Origin: Ciborinia camelliae
Lineage: Eukaryota > Ascomycota > Leotiomycetes > Helotiales > Sclerotiniaceae
Length of the DNA: 64,000 bases
NCBI GenBank assembly: GCA_025890175.1
Contig: JANPYM010000003.1
Location: 2,414,795 to 2,478,794, forward strand
Direction of reading: 5' to 3'
The notes below the pieces were generated by a model. The model did not search any database. It was not told the origin of the DNA and saw nothing but the letters and a program-made list of their open reading frames with translations. A program made the translations under genes and the position numbers. Below, piece after piece: positions 36,334 through 48,076 of the stretch; position 1 is the stretch's first letter, and every line of letters starts with the position of its first letter.

Positions 36334-38905
36334 ATGGTCGGTGTCAAAACATGGACAGATGATGGAATTTGGTATGTCCTGTTAGCATCAGAAATGACGA
36401 AGCCAAACACCTCATCTGGACCAAGGAATGGCAGACCAAACAGGCGATTTACCGATGAAGATATTGCAATCCTGTGCAGGCAGAATGTTGAGGACTTGAA
36501 TCATATCCCAGATGCAAATGGTGTCAAATATGTTCGTGGTAGCAAGAAGTCTGAGTAAGTCCATCTAATTCCCATGATGTCATATATGACCTCATGAAGA
36601 TCTTTTCAATTTCCTCCTTTTTCTTCCAGCTTAGAGTTATTAAGAGCACACATTTCCAATGCCCCAAGTTATTTCAAGAATTGGATTATGTTTTTTTTTT
36701 CATGGAGGATAAATCTAGAAAATGGTGGACATGAGGCTAACTGTGTTAATCTAGTTATCAACAACCAAAGTAAGTTTTTCGGTTTGGTTTAAGGAATTTT
36801 ATTACTTCCTACTTCATACTTCCTCACAGCTGAATTGCATTTCTTTCCCTTTAATATTATTATCATTCGTTTCTAATCATTGCAATCGAACATCTGACCC
36901 CTTGCTCTCTTTTGATTCTTGATTGCTAACTTTCTAACTTTCTAGTGCACCACGGCCTTCTCCAGCAGTACTGGCAGCCATTGATCGATTACGTCGTCAA
37001 TATGATACCCCTTCACAAGGCCAAGAGAACAGAAGTGAAAATAGGTCAAGAGCTTCACAAAAAACAGGTGGTGCCAATCTTCGGCAAGTACAAGGTTCAG
37101 GGGGTTCTGCCAATACAACTCCAATTCCGAGATCTCCAATTCTTAGATCACCAATTCTTAGATCTCCAATTCTGAGAGCCCCAAGGCAGGGTCCTAGACA
37201 GGTTCCTATGCAAAATCCTATGCAGAGCCCCTCCAACTACTCTCAACCAAGATCCAGTAATCTCTGCAAGAAAACCAGAGATGGTCACAGATTGGATCAA
37301 TGGAAGGAAGAGGAAGGTCATCAGATGTCGGGAATGGAAGATCGCAGCAGAAATCGGTCTGCCCTTGTTCAAGACAGTGAGGCCATGGACTTTGCTAAAT
37401 CTCAACGCAATGTTCCGTTAGATAATGACAGCCAGAGACAATGTCAAGGTTCCTTGGGACTTCGCAATTCATCAGAACGCAATCCATCAGAACAGTGGTT
37501 ATTGCCTCCAGGAAATCACACACAAAACCATGCACAAAATCCTCGGCAAAACCCATTCATATCTAAACCTGGTACTGAGTCTCTAGCTAGACCAAGACAA
37601 CCAATGAAAAATCCACAGAGAATGAATATGTCAATGCACAACGGCAATCAACTTTCTCGGACACCAAGACATATGTCAAGGGATGGCATGTATCAGCTCC
37701 AAGGAAACCAGATGGGGTTTAACACATCAAATTTCCAGTCATATATACCGGACTATAACAACAGAACGTCATCATCAACAAATTATACAGGGTATCCACA
37801 GTTTTCTCATGAGATGAGTGGGAATGGAATAATGATGCCACCCGGCCAGGCTCGTTTTGGAGGATCTCTCAACTCCTATTATACACCTTTATTGAGACAA
37901 CCTTATGAGGGTATGATGGCACACATGAACACCCAATACTTAGGACATCAACAAGTTGGCACAAATTTTTCTGGGATGCCTTCATACTTGGATTTCAATG
38001 GTATGCCAGCTGCCCAACTCATGAATCAACCTTCTCATGGACTCCCAGCAACAACAAGTGACAATTTTGACTTCAATATTGGATTTGATAATCAGATATT
38101 GTCAAATAACTTCGGCAGTCCTGGTATTGTTGCTGCTGAACGCAATACCTTGTCCCAAGAACTACAGCCATCTGGAAGGAATAAAAGAAAATATTCAACC
38201 GGCATTGATGAGGCTTGGGATGGAAAATCAGAAATGGACTCAAATGGAAGTGGTGAGAGAGACATCAAAAGAGTCAAGACAGAGGTTATTGGTGAAGCCG
38301 AGCAGATACACTTTAATGGCCAAATGTCAACCCAACAAAGAACATCAAATACACCAGAGCTTCTTACTGTTGTTCCAATTCCTTCTCCTGTCTCCGCTCC
38401 GGTTGCTACTCCAGCTGTTACTCCAGCTATTTCTCCAGTCATTACTCCTGCTTCACACAGTCAATCCCACTTTGGCAATGACTCCAATATCCGAGATGAG
38501 GCTTCGCCTTCTCTGTCTATCCTAGAACAATTTCTTAAAGGCCTTGAGTCATCTCCTTTTGAGAGGGACCTATCGGACTTTTTCGATGAACCACCTCAAG
38601 GTAATGCAACACCAATTGCTTTAAATCGGTCCGACAAGATACCTTCCAGTCAGACAGATGCAGCATCTTCTGGTCAGGTAGTTGAGGCATCTTCCAACCA
38701 GCCATTACAAATATCTCACAGTCAACATCAAACTACTCATGGGGCCACAAGCTCTAATAGCATAGAAGATGCTTTCTATATCGGAATGGAAAATTTTATT
38801 AATCTTTCTGATGTTGGAGACCTTGACTATCCCAAGAATTACTTTGAAGAGGAGAATCTTCAGGAGGATTATGACTATTTAAACGATCCCCAAAGTAACA
38901 AATAA
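36334..38905 (+). CDS. Uncharacterised Asn/Gln/Ser-rich protein, probably nuclear (orphan)
   Basis: I recognise no family. The first exon, 36334..36554, and the long last exon, 36946..38905, are firm. The middle is uncertain. A phase-consistent model adds 36630..36689 and a 15-nt microexon 36755..36769, giving 751 residues. Splicing 36554 directly to 36946 also keeps the frame (726 residues). The N-terminal 75 residues (WTDDGIWYVLL, NRRFTDEDIAILCRQ) may be a small folded domain, possibly Myb-like. The rest is disordered: SPILRSPILRSPILR near residue 150, many Asn/Gln/Met/Pro residues, NKRKYS and KRVKTE basic patches that could be nuclear signals, a VTPAISPVITP repeat and an acidic C-terminus (NYFEEENLQEDYDYL). 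Composition suggests a transcriptional regulator, but that is only a guess. Confidence 0.7.
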
Positions 38906-40214
38906 CAAAGTCCAACAACAACAACCACCGGAATACCGACTGGGACAATGGCTGGCACTGGTTAGCAGTAAATATCCCAATATATTTGAGGGAGGAGCAT
39001 TATACGTTTCATGGGAGTTACAGTTTCCGAGCATCTTGCATGGATGGAGTTTACAAGGGCCATATTACTATTTACCAACCATTACATTGGTTGTGTCAGG
39101 ATTTACAAAGGGAGGGCATTCTGCGAATGAAGGATATGACATTTTGGTTTTGTTTGGATCGCATGGATAAGACACAGGATATCATGAAAGAGGAACTTGT
39201 TCGGGGCATAATGAGATATTAGAATATTTTCAGGGAAGGGGGCTTTTTCATTATGTATTTCAGGAGCTGAGGTAGGACTCATGCTTTATTTATGCTTTCC
39301 AGCATTGGATTCATGATATTTCTTTGGCAGTGGAGTTTACCAGGTAATATTAACCTGTGATAGATAGAAAGTATCCGTTCTATTTGGGAAGGAATACACA
39401 TAAAGTTTCTCGTTGTTTGAAGTTCTTGGTGATGATTGATGATGATGATGTGGTGTGGTGTGAAGTGAATGTGAATGCCATGTTATATTATTTGATATAC
39501 TTGGATGTATATGAAGAAATGAGTGCCTCTGAATTGAAACTTCTGATGATGTGAGATGCATTGGTGTGAATGAATTGATTGTATCCATATGCATACATGA
39601 AAGGTTTGGGCATAAAGGAAAATATATTGTTTGCATCATGCATTTATACCTCATCTACATCCATTGATGGGTCCAGCCCACAAAACAACTTGTAATATTT
39701 ATCATTCGAGTAGATGCGAGTATGTGGACCCTCTAGTTCTCGAGAAATATCAAGCTTATTGAGATATGATGTATGCAATGGTGATGTATTAAGAAAACAG
39801 AGAATGTGTTACTATCCCTCGAAGAATGAACGAAGAGCATCTGCTTAGAAAATGTATTCACAATGTGGATTTGAATTGGAATCTTATATCCCAAACCTGA
39901 AGCAACACTCTGATGGATGGGTGAAGAATGCTATGAGAAGAAACGTTAGCCGAGATAGACTTACAAGCCCAGCAGTGTCCACTATAATCCTCGCCGGCAA
40001 CAGTTGCAATCATTTTACCCCATTGCCCCCCCTTAAAATACCAAGCAATCACGAACCATGGTAAGAACCAAGGCACGCTCCTGAAAAATCATTTTGAGTC
40101 ATGAACTTACTATTCCTTGTGTTACTTTCCATACTAGGGGTTCAGTTATGGCGGGCTTTCCTGATCATTACTAGTCCTCTAATCATTACTGGCACTAAGC
40201 CTCTCTACTTGTAT
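38906..40214. other. Convergent spacer between the orphan gene and ARP10
   Basis: 1.3 kb with no recognised gene, presumably both 3' UTRs. There is a GATGATTGATGATGATGATGTG microsatellite-like stretch near 39431. A 70-codon frame at 39852-40064 has no homology I can see. Confidence 0.5.
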
Positions 40215-42042
40215 TTAAGACCCCCATAATCCCAACGTCCAAGAACCCTTCTCCCCAATCCCGCCTTTGAACGCTCCAGGCCCCATACTACCCCTCCCTC
40301 CCGCTCCCGCAGCAACACTAACCTCGGCATTTCTGTTCGCTCCGGCCATACCATGCTGCATCCAAACCTCTCTATCCACTGAACTCACAGCAGGGATTTT
40401 CAGCTGCGACAATAAACTTGCACCGGACCATGCCCCTAAACTGTTTACTGCTCTGATTGTCCCCCGCTCTTCTTCGGCGTTGTTATTTCCAGATTTAGCA
40501 TTGATATTAAATGCTATTGAGTCAGGTTCGGGAGATTGATATCCTGCGGGGATATGAATCGGGGGGCGGGGTGTAGTCGGTGAGCCTGGAGATGATGGGG
40601 AATCTGGTGGGGATGACGGGATTGCGGTGGGTGACGATGGTGATTTTCGGGACCGAGTAAGTTTGGGATTGGTTTTATATTGAGATATGGCTTTTCCCTG
40701 GACGGGGTCCCAACCTCGCTCGTTGATGAGTGCATTTACTTCATCTAAAATCCTCGTTTTCAATCCAATGACATTTGAACCACCGCCAACGAATACAATT
40801 CTTGACATACAAACAGAGCGCAGGTCGACGGGAAGGCGGAGAAGAGCTTGGTAGAGGAGAATATGAATGGGAAGTTCATCATCGTCCAGTTCGGGGGCGG
40901 GGAGGTGGGTTGCTAGAAGGGCTTCCTCGCATGGTTGAGCAAGTTTGGAAAACGGCAGGCGTAGTGTGCGTGGCGGGAGAGTGGATTTTAGGGGTATTGT
41001 GGCTATGGGATCCAAGCCTGGGTCCACAGAGATGTTTAGGGACTGCATACCGGCTCGTAATTCGTCTTCCTCTTCCAGAGGCGCGAGACCGCTTTCGGGT
41101 CTAGTTTTCAATGTAGAACTTGTAGATGGTTTGCACCATGCCATTCGATTGACTATTTCCTCGCACTCCTCAAATCTTATAAATTCTTCCAATGCCACAT
41201 TTGTCTGACCGTCTGACGATTCCTGCTGTAATATCTTCGGATCACAAGAGTTGGCCAACAATCTTCTCATCTCTTGTCCTAATAACTTTGTCGCCCTTAT
41301 AGATCTGTTGCTCGATACTTCTCGGAACTCGTATATTCCAGTCACGATAGTTTCAGTCCAACCAATATCCACAACCATAGCGGCTCGAAGACCTGCAGCC
41401 ACTGTCGTGAGTGCTGGTGCAGAATGCAAAGATATGTTCGGAGATTGGAAATTCGTGAAGATCGTGTCAAGAATCGTAGAAATTAGGGGCGAAGGTAGTG
41501 TAGATGGGAGAGCCAAAGCTACTTTTCTCGGCCTCGAATCAATAAGTAGGAATCTGCAAAGCCATAATCAGTATCATTCCCGGTATCAATACTAGGAGAG
41601 CCTCTACAAACTTTGTATAAGCATCCCTCACAGCCCTTTCAATCTTATCTCCCACCAACCCTAAATCCACCTCCCTCAAATCCAACTTCCACAACTCATG
41701 TGCTTCACCCCACTTCTTCCCATGTATCCTCTCTCTCCAAGCTTTATCATATCCTGGCTGCCACCTTCTATAATCTCCCGCTCTTCTCTGCTCTTCTGGC
41801 CCAAAACTTACTACTGCCTTGGGCCCAGCATCGCCTGCGAAGCCGACTTTCACATATCGACATCCGATTTCAATAACTATACATTCTTCCTCTGCGCGCA
41901 AAGAGGATGGCGAGCCAAATGAATTCGAGACTTGTCGAAGAGGGGTATGCGGAGTTGATGGAGTACCACTACCGCCTTGAGAATTGAAAGCTGGGCGAAT
42001 ATTTGATACACTGCGATGAGCAGGGCCTGTTGAATGTGACAT
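40215..42042 (-). CDS. ARP10: Actin-related protein Arp10 (dynactin pointed-end complex, Arp11 type)
   Basis: Exons complement(41612..42042) and complement(40215..41553) give 589 residues; the 58-nt intron has a GTTTGT donor chosen by phase, a TACTGAT branch site and GCAG. The actin-fold features are divergent but ordered: VIEIGCRYVKVGFAG near residue 57 (first phosphate loop), YTKFLLIDSRPRKVAL (141-157), MVVDIGWTETIVTG (203-216, second loop), IVFVGGGSNVIGLKTRI near 396-411, and the SLGAWSGASLLSQL actin-like C-terminal block at about 515-528. A proline/serine insert (about 447-485, KSPSSPTAIPSSPPDSPSSP) sits in the large domain. Arp10/Arp11 caps the dynactin Arp1 filament and aids dynein-driven transport, important for hyphal nuclear and endosome movement. 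It is divergent from YEN1. Confidence 0.9.
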
Positions 42043-42358
42043 ATTGCTATGATAACATATTAATCCGGCAATTCAAGCTTACCGGGGTCGTCTCTATAGT
42101 TCTTGTGGTTGTGAGAGCTTTAAGGTTCATTGCTGTGACAACGGGAAATGTCAACAAGGATATCAATGAACTTGACAATTTTCTTTTACATCATTCACTA
42201 ACATTGCCGTTTGAACACAGCTCCAAGACCTTTTACCTTGTACAAATATTGCTCTTTAATAGCAGTGCTATTATTATATATGGATTTTGGTATTGGGATA
42301 GAGGAACTGTGTTTGCTACAGCTACATTTTTATTTACTCTTGTATTTACTTGCGAATC
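42043..42358. promoter_or_regulatory. Shared upstream region of ARP10 and YEN1
   Basis: 316 bp between divergent start codons. AT-rich toward the YEN1 side (TTTTTATTTACTCTTGTATTTAC near 42328). No specific binding motif is assigned. The compact distance makes a bidirectional promoter likely. Confidence 0.5.
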
Positions 42359-45189
42359 ATGGGTATTAAGGGGTGAGTGCGACACTTTTTTCCACACTGC
42401 AAGCTTTATGTATTGATAAAATCCAGAATTTACGGCGAAATAGGGCCTGGGGAAAGAATTGCGCTTTCAAAAATCTCGATTGAGAAATTCGAGAAAACCG
42501 GAGTTCCCCTGAGGATTGCAATCGATATATCAATTTGGAGTTTCCAGATCCAGGCTGGCCAAGGTAAGCTGGTCAGCAAATGATCAATGGAACCTCTAAC
42601 TCACCTGATATAGGTGGTACCAACCCTGCATTACGGACTCTCTACTATAGACTTCTCAGACTTCTTTCAATCTCCGTGCAACCATTATTTGTCTTCGATG
42701 GACCTCACAAACCACCTGTCAAGCGCAATAAGCAAACAGGTCGAGGTGGTGCTTCTATCCCAGATTTGATGACTAAAGAGCTACTCAAGCTATTTGGATT
42801 TGCATATCATATTGCTCCTGGAGAAGCTGAAGCAGAATGCGCTCTTCTACAGCGTGAAGGCATTGTAGATGCTGTTCTGAGTGAGGATGTCGACACACTT
42901 ATGTTTGGAAGCGGATTGACATTCCGCAGTTGGTCATCAGAAAATAAGAGTGGTGCTGGTACACCAACACACGTTAGTGCTTATGATGCTAAAGCGACCA
43001 AGGCCGGTAAATCGGGATTGGACCGTGAAGGCATGATTTTGGTGGCCTTGATGAGTGGCGGTGATTATAAGACCGAAGGGATTCCTGGGTGTGGTGTGAA
43101 AGTCGCTTGTGAAGCTGCCAGGGCCGGGTTTGGAAAGAGGTTGTGTCAAATTCGTAGGGAAGATGCCGCGGCATATGATGAATGGAGGGCGGATTTGGCG
43201 CACGAGCTATTCACGAACGAAAGAAAGTTCTTTAGGACCAAACGAAAGGCTTTACAGATTCCTGAAGATTTCCCGGATCGGAAAGTTTTAGGTTACTATA
43301 CACATCCAGTTGTTTCCTCTTTAGCGAAGGTTGAGAGGCTCCGGGATCAGATTGAGTGGGAAGGCGATATTGACATCCCGAAGCTTCGACATTTCGTGGC
43401 CGATGCATTTGAATGGAAGGGAAAAGAAGGAGCTAAGAAATTTGTACGGGGTTTAGCACCAGTATTATTATTAACAAAACTCCGTCAACGTGGAGATCGC
43501 CGAAATTCTGGATACGACGACCCCATGCTCACTAAGCTTAATGAGATGAAATTGGTCAAGGCTATCTGCGGTCAAAGGAAACATGTCACTACCGATGAAG
43601 TTCCAGAGCTGAGAGTCATCTATCAGCCTCTAGAGATTGTTGATATTGATCTAGATGAAGAAGAAGATGATGAGGTTGAAGATTATGGAAGAGATGGTCT
43701 TGCCCCTCTTCTTGAGGATGACCAGATACAAGCATACGCTTCAGACGATGCAGCTCCAACTGATACTTCACTAAAACGTGGACCTTCTCCATATGATCCC
43801 ACAAAAGCAGATAAATTATGGATATTTGAGACGATCGTAAAAGTTGGTGTGCCACTCACTGTAGAGGATTATGAAGAAGCTCTTCGAAATCCTAAAAAGG
43901 CCGCCAAACAAAAGGCTGCAGCGAAAAGAGCAGAAGCTAAAACAACGAAGTCTAAAGCGAGTACTAAAGCTACTGGTGGAATGTCTAAGGGTGCATTAGA
44001 TCGTTTTGTCGAGATTACAAAACGAAGCACCAGGCCAGTAACCAAAGCATCAAGTCAACCTGCCCAGAATTTCGAGCTATCGGAAGAGGATTTACCACCT
44101 CATTTCTTAGCTCCAACTCTTAGCAGCCCTAAGTCACCAGAACTGGCAATAGCGAGAAAACGACTAACACGCGGCGGCAAACCAGCTACTATCAAAGAAA
44201 AGGAAAAGCCAAAACTAAATCCATGGGCTACATCCCAATCACACTCTTCTCAACATCTGCCTCAAGTCACGAAGCCTTCGCGTCTTCGAAGGCCCATAAC
44301 TCCAACTAAATCGCTACGAATCTATGCCTCCTTAAGTCCCAGTCCCGAACCTCAATCTATCCCTATGCCACTCTCCAGGCGAAAGCATCGACAACCAATC
44401 GTCCCCCCAAGCGATGAAGATGACGAACCATCTCTTCCACCTAACCGAACCGATCGGACCCCCCCGAGAAGAAGACGCTCTCCACCACGAACCAACACAA
44501 AATCAGGCCTATCTTCACCCCTAGCAGCCCTCGATACAAACAAATGTCCTCGGGCACCTCTAACCCCCCAACCTTTGAACCGCAAGATCGATTTTTCACA
44601 CCATTCATCGGGCAACAAATCTTCTTCTTCGGGCCACTCTTCTACCTCTAAATCTTCATATAAGACAGCCCCTTCCCAAAAATATTCGCCAGGAACAGTC
44701 ATCGATCTCACTTCTTCCTCTCCAGTAACTCCCGCACCCTCTTTCTTTCTCGAATCTCTGGACAGGAATTACGATGAGCCTCGTGTCTACCCCAAACTTA
44801 TACTCCCATCTAGCTCGCCAGTCATGGTCAAAAGTAGTCCTGAAAATCATGATCACGACACGTGTACGCCAATATACCACACAACAATTAACGTCCACAC
44901 AACCATCTACAACATCACACGTTCTCCATCGCCTTCGCCCTCCAAGTTATCCAAATTCCAAAAACCGGAACCCAATTTCGAAACGATAAAGGAACAAACA
45001 GTAGAAGCAGAGATTATTGAAGAGAGGTTTGATGGAAAGAAAGGGAAAAAGAATACGAGAAGATATATCATGCTGCGCGAATCACTGCCGGGTTCGTGGA
45101 GAGAAGCGGGGAGAGATGAGTTGATTGAGGGGAGGAGTAGAGCTTGGAGGATGGATGAGGTGGAAGTTTTGGATTTAACGGGGGAGTGA
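42359..45189 (+). CDS. YEN1: Holliday-junction resolvase Yen1/GEN1 (Rad2/XPG nuclease family)
   Basis: Exons 42359..42372, 42427..42563 and 42614..45189 give 908 residues; introns are 54 and 50 nt. Exon 1 is only 14 nt (MGIKG), fixed by GTGAGT and the family start MGIxGxY-EIGPGERIALS. The XPG N-region includes the metal ligand D38 (RIAIDISIW) and FVFDGPHKPP. The I-region has APGEAEAECALL and SEDVDTLMFG (about 118-140), followed by the helix-two-turn-helix ALMSGGDYKTEGIPGCG (about 193-210). A GEN1-type C-terminal element follows near 445-470 (KLWIFETIVKVGVPLTVEDY). The remaining half is disordered, basic and rich in SP/TP sites; in yeast Yen1, Cdk1 phosphorylation of such sites restrains activity until anaphase, so similar control is plausible. 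All expected catalytic acids are present. Confidence 0.95.
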
Positions 45190-46531
45190 TCTCATTTGAA
45201 TCTTTTTGATGGATTATGATAGGCGAAGAGTTGGCGTTGGGCTTTTTTCACTTGAGCATTAGAAAAGGAGTTCGTGGTTTGAATGGAGTCCGGATCTTTG
45301 GATTCTTGAATGATTTGGAGTACATGGTTGAATAGGATAGGATAGGATAGCATAGGTTGCATTGCGAGCAAAACGATCAATTGCACATTGATTCCAATCT
45401 TATTACAATATACTTTTGTTCTTGCCGGCCTAATCTTGACCTACTAGGTATTCAAATTGGTATTAGAGAGTGGGAATATACTATATGAATGTACATAATA
45501 CAGTATTTTACTCTGTATTGACCAATCATAATTCCATTCTTATTCCAAAAGTGCCTCTCAATTCTCAACAATACCGAGAATAAACCCCCAGAAAGCGCTC
45601 CAATTCCCAGCCGATAGAACTTCAATAATTCTTTTCCCAAATAGGAAAGAATGAAATATTGAATTTTAAATGACTTTTCAGATATGCAACAAAAACAGTT
45701 GAACATCTTTCACCGCTTTTGGCAGAATAGTTCTAATAAAATAATTCCGCAGCGACATGTGTAATCTCAATCTCTCTACACATGCTAATAAGATATTGAG
45801 TATCTAAACAAGAATGAACAGTATGTAGGTACATGTATTGATCGACACTTTTCAGAAGGTATCATCGACGGCCTCTTTGGTCTTGATATTCATTTCAAGA
45901 AGTTCATGGCCACATTGGTATTGCCTCTGGTTGGACAATCAAGGGAGGGAAGGCATCGCCTAAAACACCAAACCATAATCATATTCTCTGGTACTGGCAA
46001 TAGATCGCACGATCACATCTCATCACCCCCATACCCAAGTAACATACATAGCAGCAGATAGATTCAACACTTACTACGTAAGTGACCATACTATGTACCA
46101 CCTTCAACTTAATGCCTAGTAGCTATCATATCCCATCCAAGATGCCAAAACTCCACTCCCCTCCAATCCAATCATCATCATCATCATAAACATAAAGTAA
46201 AATACTCGTCTCATAGAGTCAAAGAGATAAAGAAAAGAAAAAATTGCTAGGGTATCCTGCCTGATGACTGAGATTTCATACCATCCATACCTGGTATCCA
46301 TCGTTCGCGAGCCTTTACAAAAAGGAAAAGAATGGGTAAAAGAAAATCATCTCGTCCAATCTCAGCTCGTCTTAAGTCATTAATCGTGAAGTGCGTACTG
46401 CGTCGTGTTCGTGTATCATGTTCGCTTCCTCTTTTCCCATCACTCATTCCAATCTCCTTTCATAATCCCCACTGGATTGAACATCGCTCCCTCCTATATT
46501 CGGCATTCTTTACCTCTCGCCTCTCTCCCCC
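45190..46531. other. Convergent spacer between YEN1 and the BTB gene
   Basis: 1.3 kb with no gene recognised. It includes a GGATA microsatellite (about 45336-45350) and an ATC microsatellite (about 46168-46182). Presumably 3' UTRs of both neighbours. Confidence 0.55.
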
Positions 46532-48076
46532 TTACAGCCAAACAAAATCCCTCTCCTCCACCCTCGTACACGTCAAATACCCCACCGCTACCCCCTCCCC
46601 TTCTAACCCACACCTCATCAACGGTGCCACCACCCTCCTAGCCATCTCCTTCATCTCATCCATCCTCCTCTCAAATCTCTTTATCCCCTCCCTACTATAA
46701 TGCTCTGGCGTCAACTTCAAAAACCGCTTGCAGTCTTCATGTCCTAGATACGCACTATTGGACGGATTACCTAGTAACTTGAATGTCCTGCCGATTTGTT
46801 GATTTTGCGATATGGGTGATGGGGGAGGTTGTTGATGTTGAGTGATCGTTAAAGAGGACGCGCGGAAGTGATGTGTGTTATGAGAACCGCTAGTATGACG
46901 AGGAGATCGAGCAAGTGGTTGAGGGGGTGTAGGAGGTGGTGAAGTATTTTCCGCTAACCATTGTCGAAATAAACTCACAACCAACCAATCCGCATATGCA
47001 TTTCCCGGATTAACTCTCTCTCCCCTCGCGGTCAATAATGTTAACCGAAATAGTTGCCCTTCGACACTCCCAACCATATCCCTCAAATCCTCTACTTTAT
47101 CCTCTATAATCTCAAGCACTTGATCGGGCAATTGATTCCTGATGTGTCTTTCCCCTGCTGGCCAAGCACCTACAACGTGTATCAGAGCTTCTCCAAATAT
47201 CGTTTTCGATTGAGATAGATAGCCGAGCTTGAGGTACGAGGATGGATATTTGGCGATTTGTTTCCAGAGACGGCCTTGGAATTGTAGGAGATGATGATCA
47301 ATGCGCGGACCAACAACCGCGAGAGCATCGTATAGGTCGGCAAGTGTGAGAAGCGATTTGCATTGCATGTATGCGGTGGCTATATCAATGGAATCGAGAA
47401 GTGGAGGATGATTATAGAAGATTCGAAGCAAATTATCGTAGTCGTTTAGCAGATCCTGATCTTCTTGTGTTATTTGCGGAGGTGCTGGAGTGGAATGTGA
47501 AGAGATGGATAGGTTTGCGACGGAGCGGAAGAAAGATGGATTGGAGGAAGGAGGTTTGTTTCGTACGGGTGGTGGTGGTCGAGTATCGTTTGCGCCGAAG
47601 AGGGAGAGGGAGGATTCTGGCTTTTGGACGAGCATTGGGATATCATCGTTATTAGTTCCACTATCCAATTCATACCTCCATCTTCTTCTTGGCCCTTCAT
47701 TCCTACCCCCATCACTCCCAGGTTCTTCACCTATCCTAGCTAATTCCCCTCCACCAGACCCTCCTCCCTCAGTAGCTCTCGACCATTCTTGACTTGTGCT
47801 TGCCTCGAAGAACCCCGAACAATTCGTTAAGATGAGTCGGTGTAATAAATATCGATTCGTTTTCGCGCCGGCTTTTATTATAATTTCCACATCCCCCGTA
47901 TGCGTGAATACAGGAAAATCATTCTGCGGTATGTATGATGAACCTCCTGTATGGCTTCGTCCATGGCGTCGATGATGCCTTGAAGTACTCGCTCTAGAAA
48001 CAACCGACGAAGGGCCTCGAACAGCCAGCGAATTGGACGGCTCTGCCTGCGAGACCATTGTGTGTTTCCTATGCAT
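46532..48076 (-). CDS. BTB/POZ-domain protein
   Basis: A single uninterrupted exon of 514 residues. The start at 48076 (MHRKHTMVSQ) and the ATG six codons later at 48058 are both possible; the second gives the more usual MVSQAEPSN beginning. After a basic Ser/His-rich leader, residues 60-98 form the first half of a BTB fold (GDVEIIIKAGAKTNRYLLHRLILTNCSGFFE). A Gly/Arg/Ser insert of about 100 residues separates it from the second half, DYDNLLRIFYNHPPLL, and the BACK-like TAYMQCKSLLTLADLYDAL. The C-terminal half has helical blocks (WKQIAKYPSSYLKLGYL; WLVVSLFRQWLAE) and a Pro/His-rich loop. Fungal BTB proteins of this layout are common and mostly uncharacterised; Cullin-3 adaptor or scaffold roles are possible. 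No Kelch or MATH domain is present. Confidence 0.85.
   Translation of the reverse strand: MHRKHTMVSQAEPSNSLAVRGPSSVVSRASTSRHHRRHGRSHTGGSSYIPQNDFPVFTHTGDVEIIIKAGAKTNRYLLHRLILTNCSGFFEASTSQEWSRATEGGGSGGGELARIGEEPGSDGGRNEGPRRRWRYELDSGTNNDDIPMLVQKPESSLSLFGANDTRPPPPVRNKPPSSNPSFFRSVANLSISSHSTPAPPQITQEDQDLLNDYDNLLRIFYNHPPLLDSIDIATAYMQCKSLLTLADLYDALAVVGPRIDHHLLQFQGRLWKQIAKYPSSYLKLGYLSQSKTIFGEALIHVVGAWPAGERHIRNQLPDQVLEIIEDKVEDLRDMVGSVEGQLFRLTLLTARGERVNPGNAYADWLVVSLFRQWLAENTSPPPTPPQPLARSPRHTSGSHNTHHFRASSLTITQHQQPPPSPISQNQQIGRTFKLLGNPSNSAYLGHEDCKRFLKLTPEHYSREGIKRFERRMDEMKEMARRVVAPLMRCGLEGEGVAVGYLTCTRVEERDFVWL

Noticed and set aside
44352..44711. 119-codon minus-strand frame inside YEN1
   Set aside because: It is antisense to the Ser/Pro-rich disordered tail of YEN1, a common source of open shadow frames.
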